Part shown: in pieces, positions 20,811 to 32,090 of the stretch
Numbering within the stretch: the stretch's first letter is position 1
Layout of the letters: the number at the start of each line of letters is the position of its first letter
NCBI GenBank assembly: GCA_029237695.1
Contig: CM055265.1
Location: 82,640,447 to 82,704,446, forward strand
Source of the DNA: Conchocele bisecta
Taxonomy: Eukaryota > Mollusca > Bivalvia > Lucinida > Thyasiridae
DNA: 64,000 nucleotides
Direction of reading: 5' to 3'
Position numbers and translations under genes: made by a program
Notes under the pieces: model-generated
Database searches by the model: none
Seen by the model: the letters and a program-made list of their open reading frames with translations, nothing else
Told to the model about the DNA's origin: nothing

Positions 20811-21185
20811 GTGATCTAACTGTGTTATCACATCCTCATGGTCCATACATTGCCTATGTGCTGTGTAAATTCAGAAACAAAACTCGAAAATGCATCAAAG
20901 GCGTGATACATATATTTTATTAAATTATTTTGCACGCAGTCTGATCAATGTCTACACTGGTTGCAGCCTGCAAATTATGTTTACTCATGCGCTAACCAAA
21001 TCACTACCGCTGAGCGGAGAATGATTTACAGTTTCTGTCGGATATCGAATATTAATTCTAAGAAGTTGAACAAAGAGACAATACCCAAAGCAGACCCCTA
21101 ATACCATTGACCCCTGTATCGATTCAAAACAAACTCGTGGACCCATATGACCAATAACTGTAACTATTGTAGCTCTTTTAAAAGG

Positions 21186-21680
21186 TGCATATCAGGATTT
21201 TTTGAAAACATACAATAACAAATAAAACGTGTTTTCATCATGGCCCTGTGTAAAATGGTTCAATTGAAGATACATGTCGATAGTAGGACCGCTGGGTTGT
21301 TTCTATTTTCATCCTTATTATTTACCCAAGTTTCTCGACCAAGGAACGAACGGAATTTCGTCTCAAGTAATCGCATATTGCGACGCTTTCGCCAATATGT
21401 AATATTACCACCCACACACGCGCTCACTTCGTGTCACACAGCCAATCACATACTAGTATAGCGATTTGAAATCACGTTTAGCGGCGGAGCTTCGCGATTG
21501 GGCTGGGTAGACAATAAGTAAGTTATAGTTCACATATTGAAATTTTAATAAAGTAATTTCTTGCTCGCTGGCGCTCGCCCGAAATTAATTTATTAACAAT
21601 TCATTATGTGAACTATAACTATTACATATAGGTCATACATATCGGATTTTCTATCTTGTTGCGTTCAACAAGATAAAAAA
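21186..21680. repeat. Degraded Rep-G copy with Rep-R hairpin inside
   Basis: TCATGGCCCTGTGTAAAATG and CGCTGGGTTGTTTCTATTTT at 21239-21310, then CATACATATCGGATTTTCTA at 21633, match the left arm of Rep-G (27940-28055). Between them, AGTTATAGTTCACATATTG (21531) and its complement (21606-21625) mark a ~95-bp Rep-R hairpin. Confidence 0.55.
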
Positions 21681-21944
21681 ACGGATATTTATGTACTCAG
21701 ATAAGTGCTTAGCAGTCACTGGAATCGATACAGTATGTATGGTAATACAGGTATATATCTACAGCACTGTGTATTGTTCTTACTGTTACACAGTCTTTAC
21801 TGAATTATCAAACATTTTAACAAAGGGTCAACAAATCCTTCAGATATAATACTTTGTTTATAAATTTGATGAAAACAAGGCATAGCACGTTGTAGTCTGA
21901 TGTCTCCCCATCATGTTGCACCAATGTTTATTCATGTGTTTGTC

Positions 21945-22090
21945 ATATTATTAGTGGTATGTGTCAAACGCAATAAGAGTTAAAACTGGCCGATGGCTTG
22001 TACTCACTAAGATGGCCGACATGGCAACTCCATGCCTCGTGTAGGATATAGTAGGAAGAGAATGTTCACATGTATGTTATGATTGTATCT
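21945..22090. repeat. Dispersed repeat shared with 53770-53900
   Basis: TGTCAAACGCAATAAGAGTT, GGCCGATGGCTTGTACTCAC and CATGGCAACTCCATGCCTCG correspond to similar words at 53778-53850. Confidence 0.5.
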
Positions 22091-22094
22091 CATC

Positions 22095-22252
22095 ACAAAC
22101 TTAGAATAGTGGAGGTTTAGTTGACTGAGTCAAGCTTGGTATGAGCTCCCGATTGGGGCAAACTTAGAATAGTGAAGCTTTAGTTGACTGAGTCAAGCTT
22201 GGTATCAGCTCCTAACTGAGGCAAACTTAGAATAGTGAATGTTTAGTTTAGT
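22095..22252. repeat. 66-bp tandem repeat, about 2.5 units
   Basis: CAAACTTAGAATAGTG starts three units; TTAGTTGACTGAGTCAAGCT occurs in two. Confidence 0.8.
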
Positions 22253-22627
22253 TAACATGATATGAGCCCACGACTGTACCTTACAGTACTGTCAACAATG
22301 GCAGATCTTTGTTCTCTGTTCCGTAGGTTAGAACCTGTCAATTGTTTTGCTGATAGTGGTTAGCCCGATTCAGTAACGGAACGACGAACTACAAACATTA
22401 CAACCCCCACAACAGACACGTGGATGCATATGCTTGTCTGGGCAAAGCTGTTGGCAATTGGCAGAATGTACCCTTTGTCAATCGACAACCCGCATACACT
22501 TCATTATAAGAGGAAGGCAGTTTATAACCAAATAAGAGAAGCATGCATCTCTATTAGTGTCTATAGTGATTTGTCCGGCGTGACACTGCCTGCTACGGCA
22601 ACGTGTTGAGTTCGTCCCCAGGGTGTA

Positions 22628-22842
22628 TGGGGCTGTGACTAAATAAATATGGTTTATGGCATTTGCGAACAATGTAGATCCAGATCAGCCTGTGCATCCG
22701 CACAGGCTGATCAGGATCTGCACTGCTCGCCATTCAGTCAACGAATCATGCATCTAACAAACAGTATTATAGGAATGTGATGGATGATCAGGCGCTAGAA
22801 TGGTCGTGCATCCCATAAGCCAATACCATAAGTCACAGCCAT
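22628..22842. mobile_element. Rep-H copy
   Basis: GGGGCTGTGACTAAATAAAT to ATAAGTCACAGCC with the strong inner hairpin CAGATCAGCCTGTGCATCCG / CACAGGCTGATCAGGATCTG. Confidence 0.8.
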
Positions 22843-22939
22843 GTATATGTGGTGTTGGCAAGTAACAGGCGGAGAGTAGGCGAAATATTAACACGGTGGA
22901 TAATGCCATTTTCACGTGCCTGCTATTTAAACCCGCTCC

Positions 22940-23030
22940 GACCTACGTTTTACCGAAGATTTAACCACACTAAATCATCAGATATTCATGCGCGGTGTAG
23001 TACGCTAAAGAACATAATACAAATAATTCG
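22940..23030. repeat. Short repeat shared with 48640-48710
   Basis: ATATTCATGCGCGGTGTAGT and ACGCTAAAGAACATAATAC have near-identical partners at 48670-48705. Confidence 0.5.
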
Positions 23031-23522
23031 ATATTAAAATTAAATATATGAACTATAACTGTCTTATTGTTTGGCCCGTCACATCGCGTGTCTCTGCGTT
23101 CAGATTACGATATTAGTACGTGTTTGGTGGTTTGACACCGAATCGATCGTACACAGTCGCTAGCAAGGTACGCGTCACAGAAAATTACGTCAACAAGGCG
23201 GGTGAGTGTCTTTGGTTCTAAACATAAAACTTGACTTATTGCAACTTTAATGATTAATTTAATAGATACATGTATTGCGAAAGCGTCGCAGTATGTGATT
23301 AATTGAGAGGAAATGCTATGCTTTCAATAGTCGAGAAATTATGGCAAACAATAGGTAGACACTATTACCAATACACTCAATGTTATTTTTTTGTTGGCGA
23401 TATAAACGGCCCTATCAACAACAACAACAGCCCTATTACATAAAAAAACGACGCAACGGTGGCATGTGGGCCCCATTTCAGAAGTAAAACGAGAGATAAT
23501 TCACTTAGAAATCGGAATCATA

Positions 23523-23827
23523 GGCGGCGGAAGCCGAACATTATTGGGCGGGGGGGGGGGGGGGGCAATGTTGAGGGCCCGAAGGGCCCGATCGCGCTAA
23601 GGGGGTCCGGGTGCATGCCCCCCCCCCCACCCCGCAAATTTTTGAAATCCAAGTGGTGTGAAACGCCATTTCCTGCATTCTCAGCAAAGTTACTCATGAT
23701 TACACAAATATATTAGAATAAAAAATCCAAAATTTACAGAATTATTGAGGCTAGGCCCCCCCCAACATAATTGTTGTGGGGGGGGGGGAGGGGCTAAGCC
23801 CCCCGGCCCCCCTCTTCCGCCGCCCCT
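23523..23827. mobile_element. 305-bp G/C-rich-ended element
   Basis: GGCGGCGGAAGCC and GGCTAAGCCCCCCGGCCCCC..CTTCCGCCGCC form GC-rich inverted ends around an AT-rich middle. Homopolymer runs at 23552-23566 (G) and 23618-23628 (C). Related heads at 9721 and 46564. Confidence 0.6.
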
Positions 23828-24246
23828 GGGAACTGCGCTATTTGTAGAAAGACATCGTCTATAACGACCAATAGACGAGTGTTACCAATGCCCGTGATTT
23901 CCATCACCCATGATCTATTCCAGTTACATGTATATTATGTGTCAATATGATGTCACAGACCGTAATTTTATGCCACCGCAACGATAGTACAATGTCCGCC
24001 TGTCCGTCCACATGTCTCTTCGTTTCCACACGATAAGTTAAACTCATTACTGATAATGATACAACTCCAATACTATATGGCCGACGTCCACCGAACTTCA
24101 AATGCATTGATGTGAACTATAATTCCATGTATTACTAAATCCGACTACGTGTGGATCCCAGGGTGTCCTGTTCACCAGGGACGTAGCCAGGCCTGGCTGA
24201 TGTGGAAGCCCAGTTAGCCCCGGCTATAGGGCGGGGTGTTTTAGGC

Positions 24247-24356
24247 AAATATTACCAAATTTAATTAGTAGCGAATGGTAGCTCTTGCAATCTACTCCCT
24301 TACCGTCGGTACGTAAGTAGATTGCAAGGGTTACCGTTCGCAACTAAAAGTTAATA
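24247..24356. mobile_element. 110-bp fold-back
   Basis: AATTAGTAGCGAATGGTAGC / TTACCGTTCGCAACTAAAAG and inner CTTGCAATCTACTCCCTTAC / GTAAGTAGATTGCAAG. Outer TGGAAGCCC..GCTGGAAGCC words (24208, 24438) hint at a larger damaged element, 24180-24480. Confidence 0.6.
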
Positions 24357-24717
24357 TGCCATTTTATAACAAAACACAACAATACTTATAAGTATGATAT
24401 CCAATATATCCATATATTAAAAAAAAGGCAAAATTAGCTGGAAGCCGGGACTTCCAGGCATCCGCATGGCGACGTGCCTGTAAACTGTATTTTTAAATAA
24501 TTAAAGTACTGCTTACGGCTCCCCAATGATAAGTTGGAAACTCATAACTGTCAATAGACGATTGTGAATGGCACCAATTACAAGTTACAACCATATAGAC
24601 CACTCACGTTGATAGACGTGAAATTGTTCCACAAGAAACATTGGAGGATGAGATGGTTGGTGGAGGTCTTTCTTGACGCATTAACCCACACTTTGTCAAT
24701 TGTTTCACTGACCGACA

Positions 24718-24746
24718 CACCGACCGACCGACCGACCGACCGAGCG
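24718..24746. repeat. (CCGA)n microsatellite
   Basis: Seven imperfect CCGA units. Confidence 0.9.
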
Positions 24747-24816
24747 ACAGAAACTGAAATTGTCTTTAATAGGGTCGAAAGATAACGATTTTTTTATATT
24801 ATTTGTTATAGAAAAT

Positions 24817-24902
24817 CGTCAACTGCCGACGTCATTTACGGAACATGTTTCGTGATATATCGCACATGTGTTTAGGTACAACATCACATGGTGTGTCTCA
24901 TC
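24817..24902. repeat. Rep-L half copy
   Basis: TCAACTGCCGACGTCATTTA to TCACATGGTGTGTCTCATC; right arm only. Confidence 0.65.
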
Positions 24903-25060
24903 TGTCAGAAGATGGCAATATGTCCAACAATTGATTATAACTTCCATATTGTGGTAACTGTTGAATGTAGCCAACATATGTTGTTAATGTACGTGCATGC
25001 ATATACGAGTATATACATGTCTGCAGTTTTCCTCTTGTTGGACAAGCAAATATTCGGTTT

Positions 25061-25320
25061 CAGTAGCTTATTTCACCAAAACTTGCAAAGTATACTTTGA
25101 GGGAGACATTTTCGATTTAAAGGTACATGCCCACTCAGTAGGCACAACATGTTATTTATATCAGAGACATCAACTGAGACATTTTCTGGCGAAACAGACC
25201 TTCATTCACAATTACCCCACGTATTGATTGGCATTACTTCTTGAAAAATAAATGATTACTCCATCAAAGTGTACTTTGCTAGATAAGGATACTTTGCAAT
25301 TTTGATGACATCGGTTTCAG
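25061..25320. mobile_element. Rep-E copy interrupted by a Rep-F piece
   Basis: Rep-E ends are at 25061 (CAGTAGCTTATTTCACCAAA) and 25320 (GATGACATCGGTTTCAG). Between about 25117 and 25235 lies Rep-F sequence (AAAGGTACATGCCCACTCAG to CCCCACGTATTGATTGGCAT), which replaces the Rep-E hairpin. Confidence 0.7.
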
Positions 25321-25676
25321 ATCTCAATACACGCTGAAACGACTCAAATGAATTCTGTTCAGTTCCCATTTACATAATTTCGTTGAACTATCGGTTTTAG
25401 TTTGCACTATCTTAGTTACGCAAAGGATAGCAGATGTCTGAATGGCACTAATGGTTTGGAAACGGCTAAACTATAATGACATTTAAAATGTAATCTCAGG
25501 AAATGTGAGAAAGTGTTGCCTGTGGTGAGACTGGTATGTATACATGTATGCTGGTGTTTTTTCTTGTCAATTGCGGGACAATAGTAGTGCCCATACATAC
25601 ATGTTGCATGGAACGCCACATGTTGGTTGGAAAGAAGACCGCTTGTCTATTTGCACGACTTCGTAGCTTACGACAT

Positions 25677-25880
25677 TAACCCGTTCACCCCTAATTAACT
25701 GGAATGGATTTTGATATGTTAATTTTCCGACCAATCCAATCATCAAAAAATAATTTTCAGAAATATATGATAAGGGGGTGTTTTTGTTCTCAAAAATATA
25801 AAAAGTACTTGCAAAAAGTGTAGATCTACACTTTTTGCAAATACCACTATGATACAAACCTGTGGTGTCGAAAGGGGTAA
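25677..25880. mobile_element. Rep-W, most complete copy
   Basis: TTAACCCGTTCACCCCTAAT to GTGTCGAAAGGGGTAA; the hairpin AAAAAGTGTAGATCTACACT sits at its centre-right. Confidence 0.65.
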
Positions 25881-26017
25881 CTATATAAACTGCATTACCG
25901 GTAACTATAAAGAGTTATAAAACAGGTAAATTTCGGCTTGACATCATTCCAAATCGCCACTTTCTTGATTGGCTACGAATATTTGTATAAACAATATCTA
26001 AACCGATGTGATTTATA

Positions 26018-26243
26018 TGAGACAAGCCATGCGATTTTATACCTATATATTAACAAAATGTTCCGTAAATAACGTCAAAAGTTTATGCAATGTTAAGAGC
26101 AAATGCGGAATAGTATCCGCTTTTGTTATGAACATTTCGTAAACTTTCGACATCATTTACAGAAAATATCAGTTTCCAAGAATATTTTTCATAAAATATT
26201 TAACATCTTCTTAGGTACAAAATCACACGGCTTGTCTCGTATG
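26018..26243. mobile_element. Rep-L copy (diverged)
   Basis: ATGAGACAAGCCATGCGATT / AAATCACACGGCTTGTCTC ends, AAATGCGGAATAGTATCCGC centre. Ends read CAAGCC where copy 1 reads CACGCC, as also at 29412. Confidence 0.7.
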
Positions 26244-26560
26244 TCTAAATAGCTATTGGTTATTGGACTTTGGTTTGTTTTCTTATTAGATTTACATGTA
26301 CTTTATATGGGACTGCCGGAAGGGGACACATACCTTAGCCATGTGGGTATGAATATACCAAACGTTGCTGTAAAGTGTCCAGAATGTGCAAAAGTAGTCC
26401 CGTAAACATAATTCCGATGATATTCGGCCACATAATATATAGTTTGCTTACAAAAGCTGATCAGCTATTTTAGAGAGAGAAAAAACACATCCCTAGTCTG
26501 AAAACCATTTTGTGACGACTGGATTGACCGGAAAAGGGTTAAATAGATTAGTGCACTACA

Positions 26561-26803
26561 GGGGGCCGTTTCACTAAACTTCGTACGACTAAAATGTTCG
26601 TAAGTGCAAAATTATGATAGTCTGTAAATTACACATCAACACTGTTTTCTTGTAAACAATTATTTGATTTACATTTATTGAGCATATGCTGCATATGCAG
26701 CCTATGCTCAATACATGTAAATCCATCAATTGCAATATCCAGACAATCCTAAATTTGCGCTTACGAACATTTTATTCGTAAGAAGTTTAGTGAAACGGGC
26801 CGC
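26561..26803 (-). mobile_element. Rep-A MITE copy 8
   Basis: GGGGGCCGTTTCACTAAACT to GTTTAGTGAAACGGGCC; centre GAGCATATGCTGCATATGCA. Confidence 0.85.
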
Positions 26804-27360
26804 AGGATTCCACTCGGAACCCCTCGCACCATTCCGTAAATCGACGCCATTTTTTCCGCCATAAAACGCGTAAAGATGACGCTGTGGCCAGAATGTACAA
26901 TATTCACAACACCACCCACACGCCCACAGGCGATTGGTCAGCTATAGCGGAGAACAGCACATTGTTTGATTTGGGATGATTTATTGGGTTGATCAAATCA
27001 CCTAGAGCACTACAATCTAATACAACAGACATGTGAAACTGCAACAATGTTGCTTCTAAAATATAACTGTCATGACAAACATACAGGTAAAATAATAATT
27101 CCATCAGACTACAAAAACAAATTGTAATATCGTTCGGGATTATTTCCCGCAGTTCAGTCATGTTTCGTAAATGACAAGCAGCGTTGGTAAAAAACAGACA
27201 ATTTTCACCAACTATCGACATCATGTAAGATACATTACGGTAGAACATAACTATTAATGGCGAATTTTTGGCAGGCACCCATATTTCAATATTGGTTTGA
27301 TAAATACAGCACGAAGGAAATATGAAAAAAAGCAAGAATTGAAAAAAAATCAAAGACGGA
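26804..27360. other. Unassigned stretch
   Basis: A 149-codon open frame on the - strand (27353-26904) is present, but it starts in an A/T-rich run and encodes no motif I know. Treated as noncoding. Confidence 0.3.
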
Positions 27361-27371
27361 TTCCGTACTGA

Positions 27372-27468
27372 GACGGTTCGGTCTAACCGGAATTATCTGT
27401 CTGTAACGCAGGGCGACTTAGTAAGTCGTCCTGCGTTACAGACATATAAATCCGGTTTAAGTTCGTCT
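27372..27468. mobile_element. 97-bp fold-back
   Basis: AGACGGTTCGGTCTAACCGG / CCGGTTTAAGTTCGTCT and inner GTCTGTAACGCAGGGCGACT / GTCGTCCTGCGTTACAGAC, tip TTAGTAAG. Confidence 0.8.
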
Positions 27469-27880
27469 TTTAAAGCTGTTATATGCGGTATATGGTAAAA
27501 CTTGACCATGGTAATGCAATTATGTTTATATATTACATTTATAACTCAACATTTCATCGGAAATGAATATGCATGATCCGTACTTGAAATTGAAATTTTA
27601 AGATTACAAAAAAAGAAGAATTATAATTACATACTTCTTTTTATTGAAATTGCAACAGTCAATGGTGTGACTTGCCTGTGGGCTCCGAGAATTCACGTTA
27701 CAAAAGCGACTAAAATGTACCTGTAGTTTTCCTCACAGGTAGAAGACATAATAAATGCCCATTAAAAAATCCCAGTATTCCACCAACATGTTATCGTACT
27801 GTACATTACGCATATGCAAAGAAATATGTTCCACACATGAAACGCCCGTGCAAGCAATTTACATACATGTGATGTTATAT

Positions 27881-28570
27881 GGCCTTAAAGAGGCATGACA
27901 CGATTAAAAAAAAGATAAAAATATATAAAAAATGTGTTTTTATCATGGCCCTGTGTAAAATGATTTAATTGAAGACATGTGACGATACTAGGTCTGCTGG
28001 GTTGTTTCTATCGTCGCCCACATATGTGCATACATATCGGATTTTCTATCCTGTTGCAGATGTTTTTAATTGTATATTTTCGCGCCAATTATTCGCAAAG
28101 CATTTTGGGACAGATCAATCGTCACATCAGCAGCACATCACATGCTTTGATGTGCTGCTGATATGATTTGATGTGCTGCTGATATGATTTGATGTGCTGC
28201 TGATATGATTTGATGTGCTGCTGATGTGATTTGATGTGCTGCTGATATGATTTGATGTGCTGCGCTGCTGATATGATTTGATGTGCTGCGCTGCTGATAT
28301 GATTTGATGTGCTGTTGATATGATTTGATGTGCTGCTGATGTGACGCTTCATCTGTCCCACAATGCGTTGCGACTGATTGGCGCGAAATTATAAAAAAAA
28401 ACATATATTGTGTTGCGTTCAATAGGATAGACAAGCCGATATTTATATACCGATATCGGTGAAAATAGAAACAACACAGCAGTATTAGTATCGTCATATA
28501 TCTTCAAATAACTTACAAGTTTTTATTTTTTATATATTTTGTTTAATCATGTCATGCCCCTTTAAAAGGC
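27881..28570. mobile_element. Rep-G, 690-bp fold-back with a satellite at its tip
   Basis: Ends GGCCTTAAAGAGGCATGACA / TCATGTCATGCCCCTTTAAA. Arms (GTGACGATACTAGGTCTGCT versus CAGCAGTATTAGTATCGTCA; TTCGCGCCAATTATTCGCAA versus CGACTGATTGGCGCGAAATT) pair over about 230 bp with many mismatches. The left arm holds one CATCAGCAGCACATCA unit and the right arm holds the expanded array at 28147-28343. No coding sequence. Confidence 0.8.
28147..28343. repeat. 21-bp minisatellite inside Rep-G
   Basis: About nine units of TGATTTGATGTGCTGCTGAT+A, two with a CGCTG insertion (28262, 28288) and one TGTTG variant. Confidence 0.9.
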
Positions 28571-28680
28571 TGACGAAAGAAGCAAGACCCGGATGTGCGT
28601 ATCTACTAAATACTGGATACGACCATTTGTTATCAATCAGCGTGTATTTAGTCAGTGCATAGCGCTTTACCCAAGGTGCA

Positions 28681-29112
28681 TGATCACGTGGTTACAACAA
28701 CAACAACAACAAGTACTGAAGCTTCCAGAAGCCCTCCGATTCAAAGTACGTATTATTTTATTTTGTCCTTAATAGGCAACGGATGTTTATGAAACAGGGC
28801 GCAGAAAACGCGTTTTCACGAGCTGCATTTGGTGGTCCCGGGAGTTCGGCACATACTTATGTCGTTGTTGCGAAGAATCGATTTCGTCTGTAGACACGGA
28901 AAACAATTCTTCGCAAAAACGACAGAAGTTTGGGCCAAAGCACCGAGACCACCAAATGCAGTTTAACATGAAGCGTTTGAAGCGCCATATTTTATCAAAA
29001 TCCGTTACATAATGAGGACAAAATAAATTAATACGTACTTCGAATCGAAGGGCTTCTGGAAGTTTTCAGTACTTTTTTTGTAGTTGTTGTTGTTGTTGTA
29101 ACCACGTGAGCA
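28681..29112. mobile_element. 432-bp fold-back with (CAA)n subterminal runs
   Basis: TGATCACGTGGTTACAACAA / TTGTTGTAACCACGTGAGCA ends. Arms GAAGCTTCCAGAAGCCCTCC / GGGCTTCTGGAAGTTTTC. Centre CGAAGAATCGATTTCGTCTG with CAATTCTTCG. Pairing is weak between 28795 and 28860 on the left arm. Confidence 0.75.
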
Positions 29113-29411
29113 TACACATTGTTACCTTACCTGATAAAAAACAAAATGGAATGTCATACACTAATACTATTCTACAGACAACTTGTTGCCATGGTGATAT
29201 AAAACACACACTCGGGTATCACAGCGATATATGTGCATACTGTTGTAGGGAATGTTAAACCGTGCATAAAGTGTGTTCTAATACAAAAATATGTACATTT
29301 TAAATATATTAAAAAAGTTACATAATATAATTATGTACAGTTAATTCACAACCATGATTAATACAGTGGGTGGGGAATGTAAATAGCGTGGATCCTTATC
29401 AGAAACGATAA

Positions 29412-29622
29412 TAGACAATCCATGTGATTTTGTTCCTAAGAAGATATGTGATATCTCTGATTTACAAAAAATACGATATTATCCGTAAATTAAGTCGACA
29501 GTTTACGAAATTTCCCATGACCATTTAGTCCTCATTCGACCTCATTTACAGAGAATATCACAGTGAATATTTTTCATGAAAAGTTGAATATTCTTAGGAG
29601 CGAAATCACATGGCTTGTCTCA
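29412..29622. mobile_element. Rep-L copy (diverged)
   Basis: GACAATCCATGTGATTTTGT / AATCACATGGCTTGTCTC ends; inner AAGTCGACAGTTTACGAAAT. Confidence 0.65.
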
Positions 29623-29710
29623 TAATTATGTATCCTGATTTGGATATACACTGGTTTGTAGTTGCGGGCAGTAATAGTTACTGTCCGCAACGCTGGTTAG
29701 CAGACACCAG

Positions 29711-29947
29711 GAGGCCGTTTCACTAAACTTCGTACGACTAAAATGTTCGTAAGTGCAAAATTATGATAGTAAATTACACATTAGCAATGTTTTCTTGTAA
29801 ACAATTATTGAATTTACATTTATTGAGCATAGGCTGCATATGCAGCCTATGCTCAATAAATGTAAATCCATCAATTGCAATTTCCAGACGTTCCTAAATA
29901 TGCACTTACGAACATTTTAGTCGTAAGAAGTTTAGTGAAACGGCCCT
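29711..29947 (-). mobile_element. Rep-A MITE copy 9
   Basis: GAGGCCGTTTCACTAAACTT to AAGTTTAGTGAAACGGCCC with the central GCATAGGCTGCATATGCAGC palindrome intact. Confidence 0.85.
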
Positions 29948-29956
29948 TAGAACTGT

Positions 29957-30062
29957 TGCTGTATGCTCAATAATTGTAAATCCATAAATTGAAATTTCCA
30001 GACGATCCTAAATTTGCACTTACGAACATCTTAGTAGTACGATGTTTAGTGAAACAGGCCCC
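29957..30062 (-). mobile_element. Rep-A right-half copy, adjacent to copy 9
   Basis: TATGCTCAATAATTGTAAAT to GTTTAGTGAAACAGGCCCC. It begins at the hairpin centre, so it is exactly one arm. Confidence 0.75.
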
Positions 30063-30640
30063 TGCATATTAAAGTACATACATATTAAATACAACCATTT
30101 GCAATAGCATGCAGAGAAATAGTACACGGAGTAAAAAGTCACAACCGGAGGAATGAGGAATTCATGCATTAATTCATAATGATTACAGTCATTACCAATA
30201 CAAGTGATCATACATACAATCGCACAGTGGTCACGTGGTTTCTTTACACGTATCCATACTTATTTCCACAAAATATGTATTGCATAAAATGGGCTTTCGC
30301 AGTACAAATAACACACTGAATTAAAATCATAAATATGTAAATGAGAACACGGTTTAAGTGATCAGTAAATCCTCAATACATGATGCTGTGCTTATATACT
30401 CGTAATAAATATAAGCTAACACTCGTTTTGATTTAGTAATGATATGTATTGAACTCGTTGTCTGAGTTCATAAGACACTCGGCATAGCCTCGTTTCTTAT
30501 GACATCAGTAATGGCATTTGATAACTATCATATTATGTGTTAAGGGCGGTACGGGAGTTTTGTAGAGTTACTTCCCGTAGCTAAGCTACATGTCTGCAAA
30601 TAATATTTTGTAAAACTGGTATTGTACACTGTATGAACAT
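30063..30640. other. Unassigned AT-rich stretch
   Basis: Contains GGTCACGTGGTTTCTTTAC (about 30229). Nothing else assigned. Shares GCATAGCCTCGTTTCTTA (30484-30501) with 34727-34744. Confidence 0.3.
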
Positions 30641-30886
30641 GGGGCCCGTTCGTTTCACTAAACTTCGTACGACTAAAATGTTCGTAAGTGCAAATTTAGG
30701 ATCGTCTGTAAATTGCAATTGATGTATTTATATTTATTGAGCATAGGCTGCATATGCAGCCTATGCTCAATAAATGTAAATCCAATAATTGTTTACAAGA
30801 AACCATAGTTAATGTGAAATTTACAGACTATCATAATTTTGCACTTACGAACATTTTAGTCTTACGAAGTTTAGTGAAACGGGCCC
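30641..30886 (+). mobile_element. Rep-A MITE copy 10
   Basis: The start carries a duplicated CGTT (GGGGCCCGTTCGTTTCACTA). Otherwise full length, ending TTAGTGAAACGGGCCC. Confidence 0.85.
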
Positions 30887-31219
30887 ATGTTGTTCAAACA
30901 TAACACGACACGTATTGCACATTACAAAAATCGTTCCGTATATTCGCGGACGTTAGGGTCTCTGGTAAAATAGTAAAATAAAATACAAGATTTATTATAT
31001 ACCTATCCATGAAATACATAGTTATACGATGTAAATAAAAGTCATATGTTCTCATCGATGAAATAAACATCTTCCGGTGAAAATACGATTACTTCCGCTA
31101 TCTATATTCATAACGCGCACCTGCAGTGCCGGACTGCAAATAGGCTGCAAATACACATTCATTACCGTATACAGTCTAAAAAACTGCTAATTTCCATGGA
31201 GCGGTATATAATAAATAGA

Positions 31220-31399
31220 ATATTAATATTTTTGCAACGAATATGACATATATGTTCATCTCGTGGTGTGAAATGTCCATATTTCACTCGTGCCTAACAG
31301 CACGAGTGAAATATGGACATTTCACACCACGAGAAAATATGGACATTTCACACCACGAGATGAACATATATGTCATATTCGTTGCAAAAATATTAATAT
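31220..31399. mobile_element. Near-perfect fold-back with one-sided duplication
   Basis: Left arm ATATTAATATTTTTGCAACG to TATTTCACTCGTG pairs exactly with the right arm, except that the right arm carries an extra direct copy of AAATATGGACATTTCACACC+ACGAG. Tip CCTAACAG. Confidence 0.85.
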
Positions 31400-32020
31400 C
31401 CTCTATGTATTGCACAATTGACATCATATTATGTCCTTGATAGCTCTACATTCATGGTGTGGGATCACGTGGTTTCATCATGTTTTATGGTAATAATACA
31501 GTAGGTTTCCTTTAATATCTTTCTAGCTGAATGATATTTTTTTAATGAAACATAGCGCTGCAAATACAATTTGGTTGCACTATATATTTTTTTTTCATCT
31601 CATAGCTCTGTCCTTTTGATAAAAAAATTCAATGTAAATACAAATTGCACGTGGATATAAGAAATAAACGGTACTCGATTATTTTCGTGACATTACACAA
31701 CTTGTAGTGCAACCATAATTAAAACATGTAAACTATCGTCTTTGGTGCGTCATGTATCAGTAAAATATGTCCGTTTGTTAGGTACATTTAAAAACATCTA
31801 TTGTAAAATATGACGTCAAAGATTACATCACGTCCGAAAAAGCCGCTCGGAAACGTTCGGAAACCACGTCCTATGCCATGAAATTGATTTTGTTTCTGTC
31901 CCGACAGCGTAAATGAGTTATAATGATAAAAATCACTGTTATACAACCATATGCGCTATTCTTGCCGATATTTGCCAATGGTTTTTATTTCAAAACACTT
32001 GGAATATTGTGTTTGAAATA
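31400..32020. other. Unassigned AT-rich stretch
   Basis: No credible exon. GGGATCACGTGGTTTCATCA at about 31461 resembles the ends of the element at 28681. Confidence 0.3.
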
Positions 32021-32023
32021 AAC

Positions 32024-32090
32024 ATCTTGATTGCCTGAGCCTGAGCTATGATACAGCTCAGGCTCAGCCAATCAAGCTGTTTTATTGCGA
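32024..32090. repeat. Short hairpin repeat GATTGCCTGAGCCTGAGCT
   Basis: TTGATTGCCTGAGCCTGAGC / GCTCAGGCTCAGCCAATCAA. Single-arm relatives at 4018-4045, 19620-19645 and 61895-61945. Confidence 0.6.

Noticed and set aside
26904..27353. 149-codon - strand frame
   Set aside because: Starts in an A/T-rich run, no known motif, no splice partner, composition like nearby noncoding DNA.
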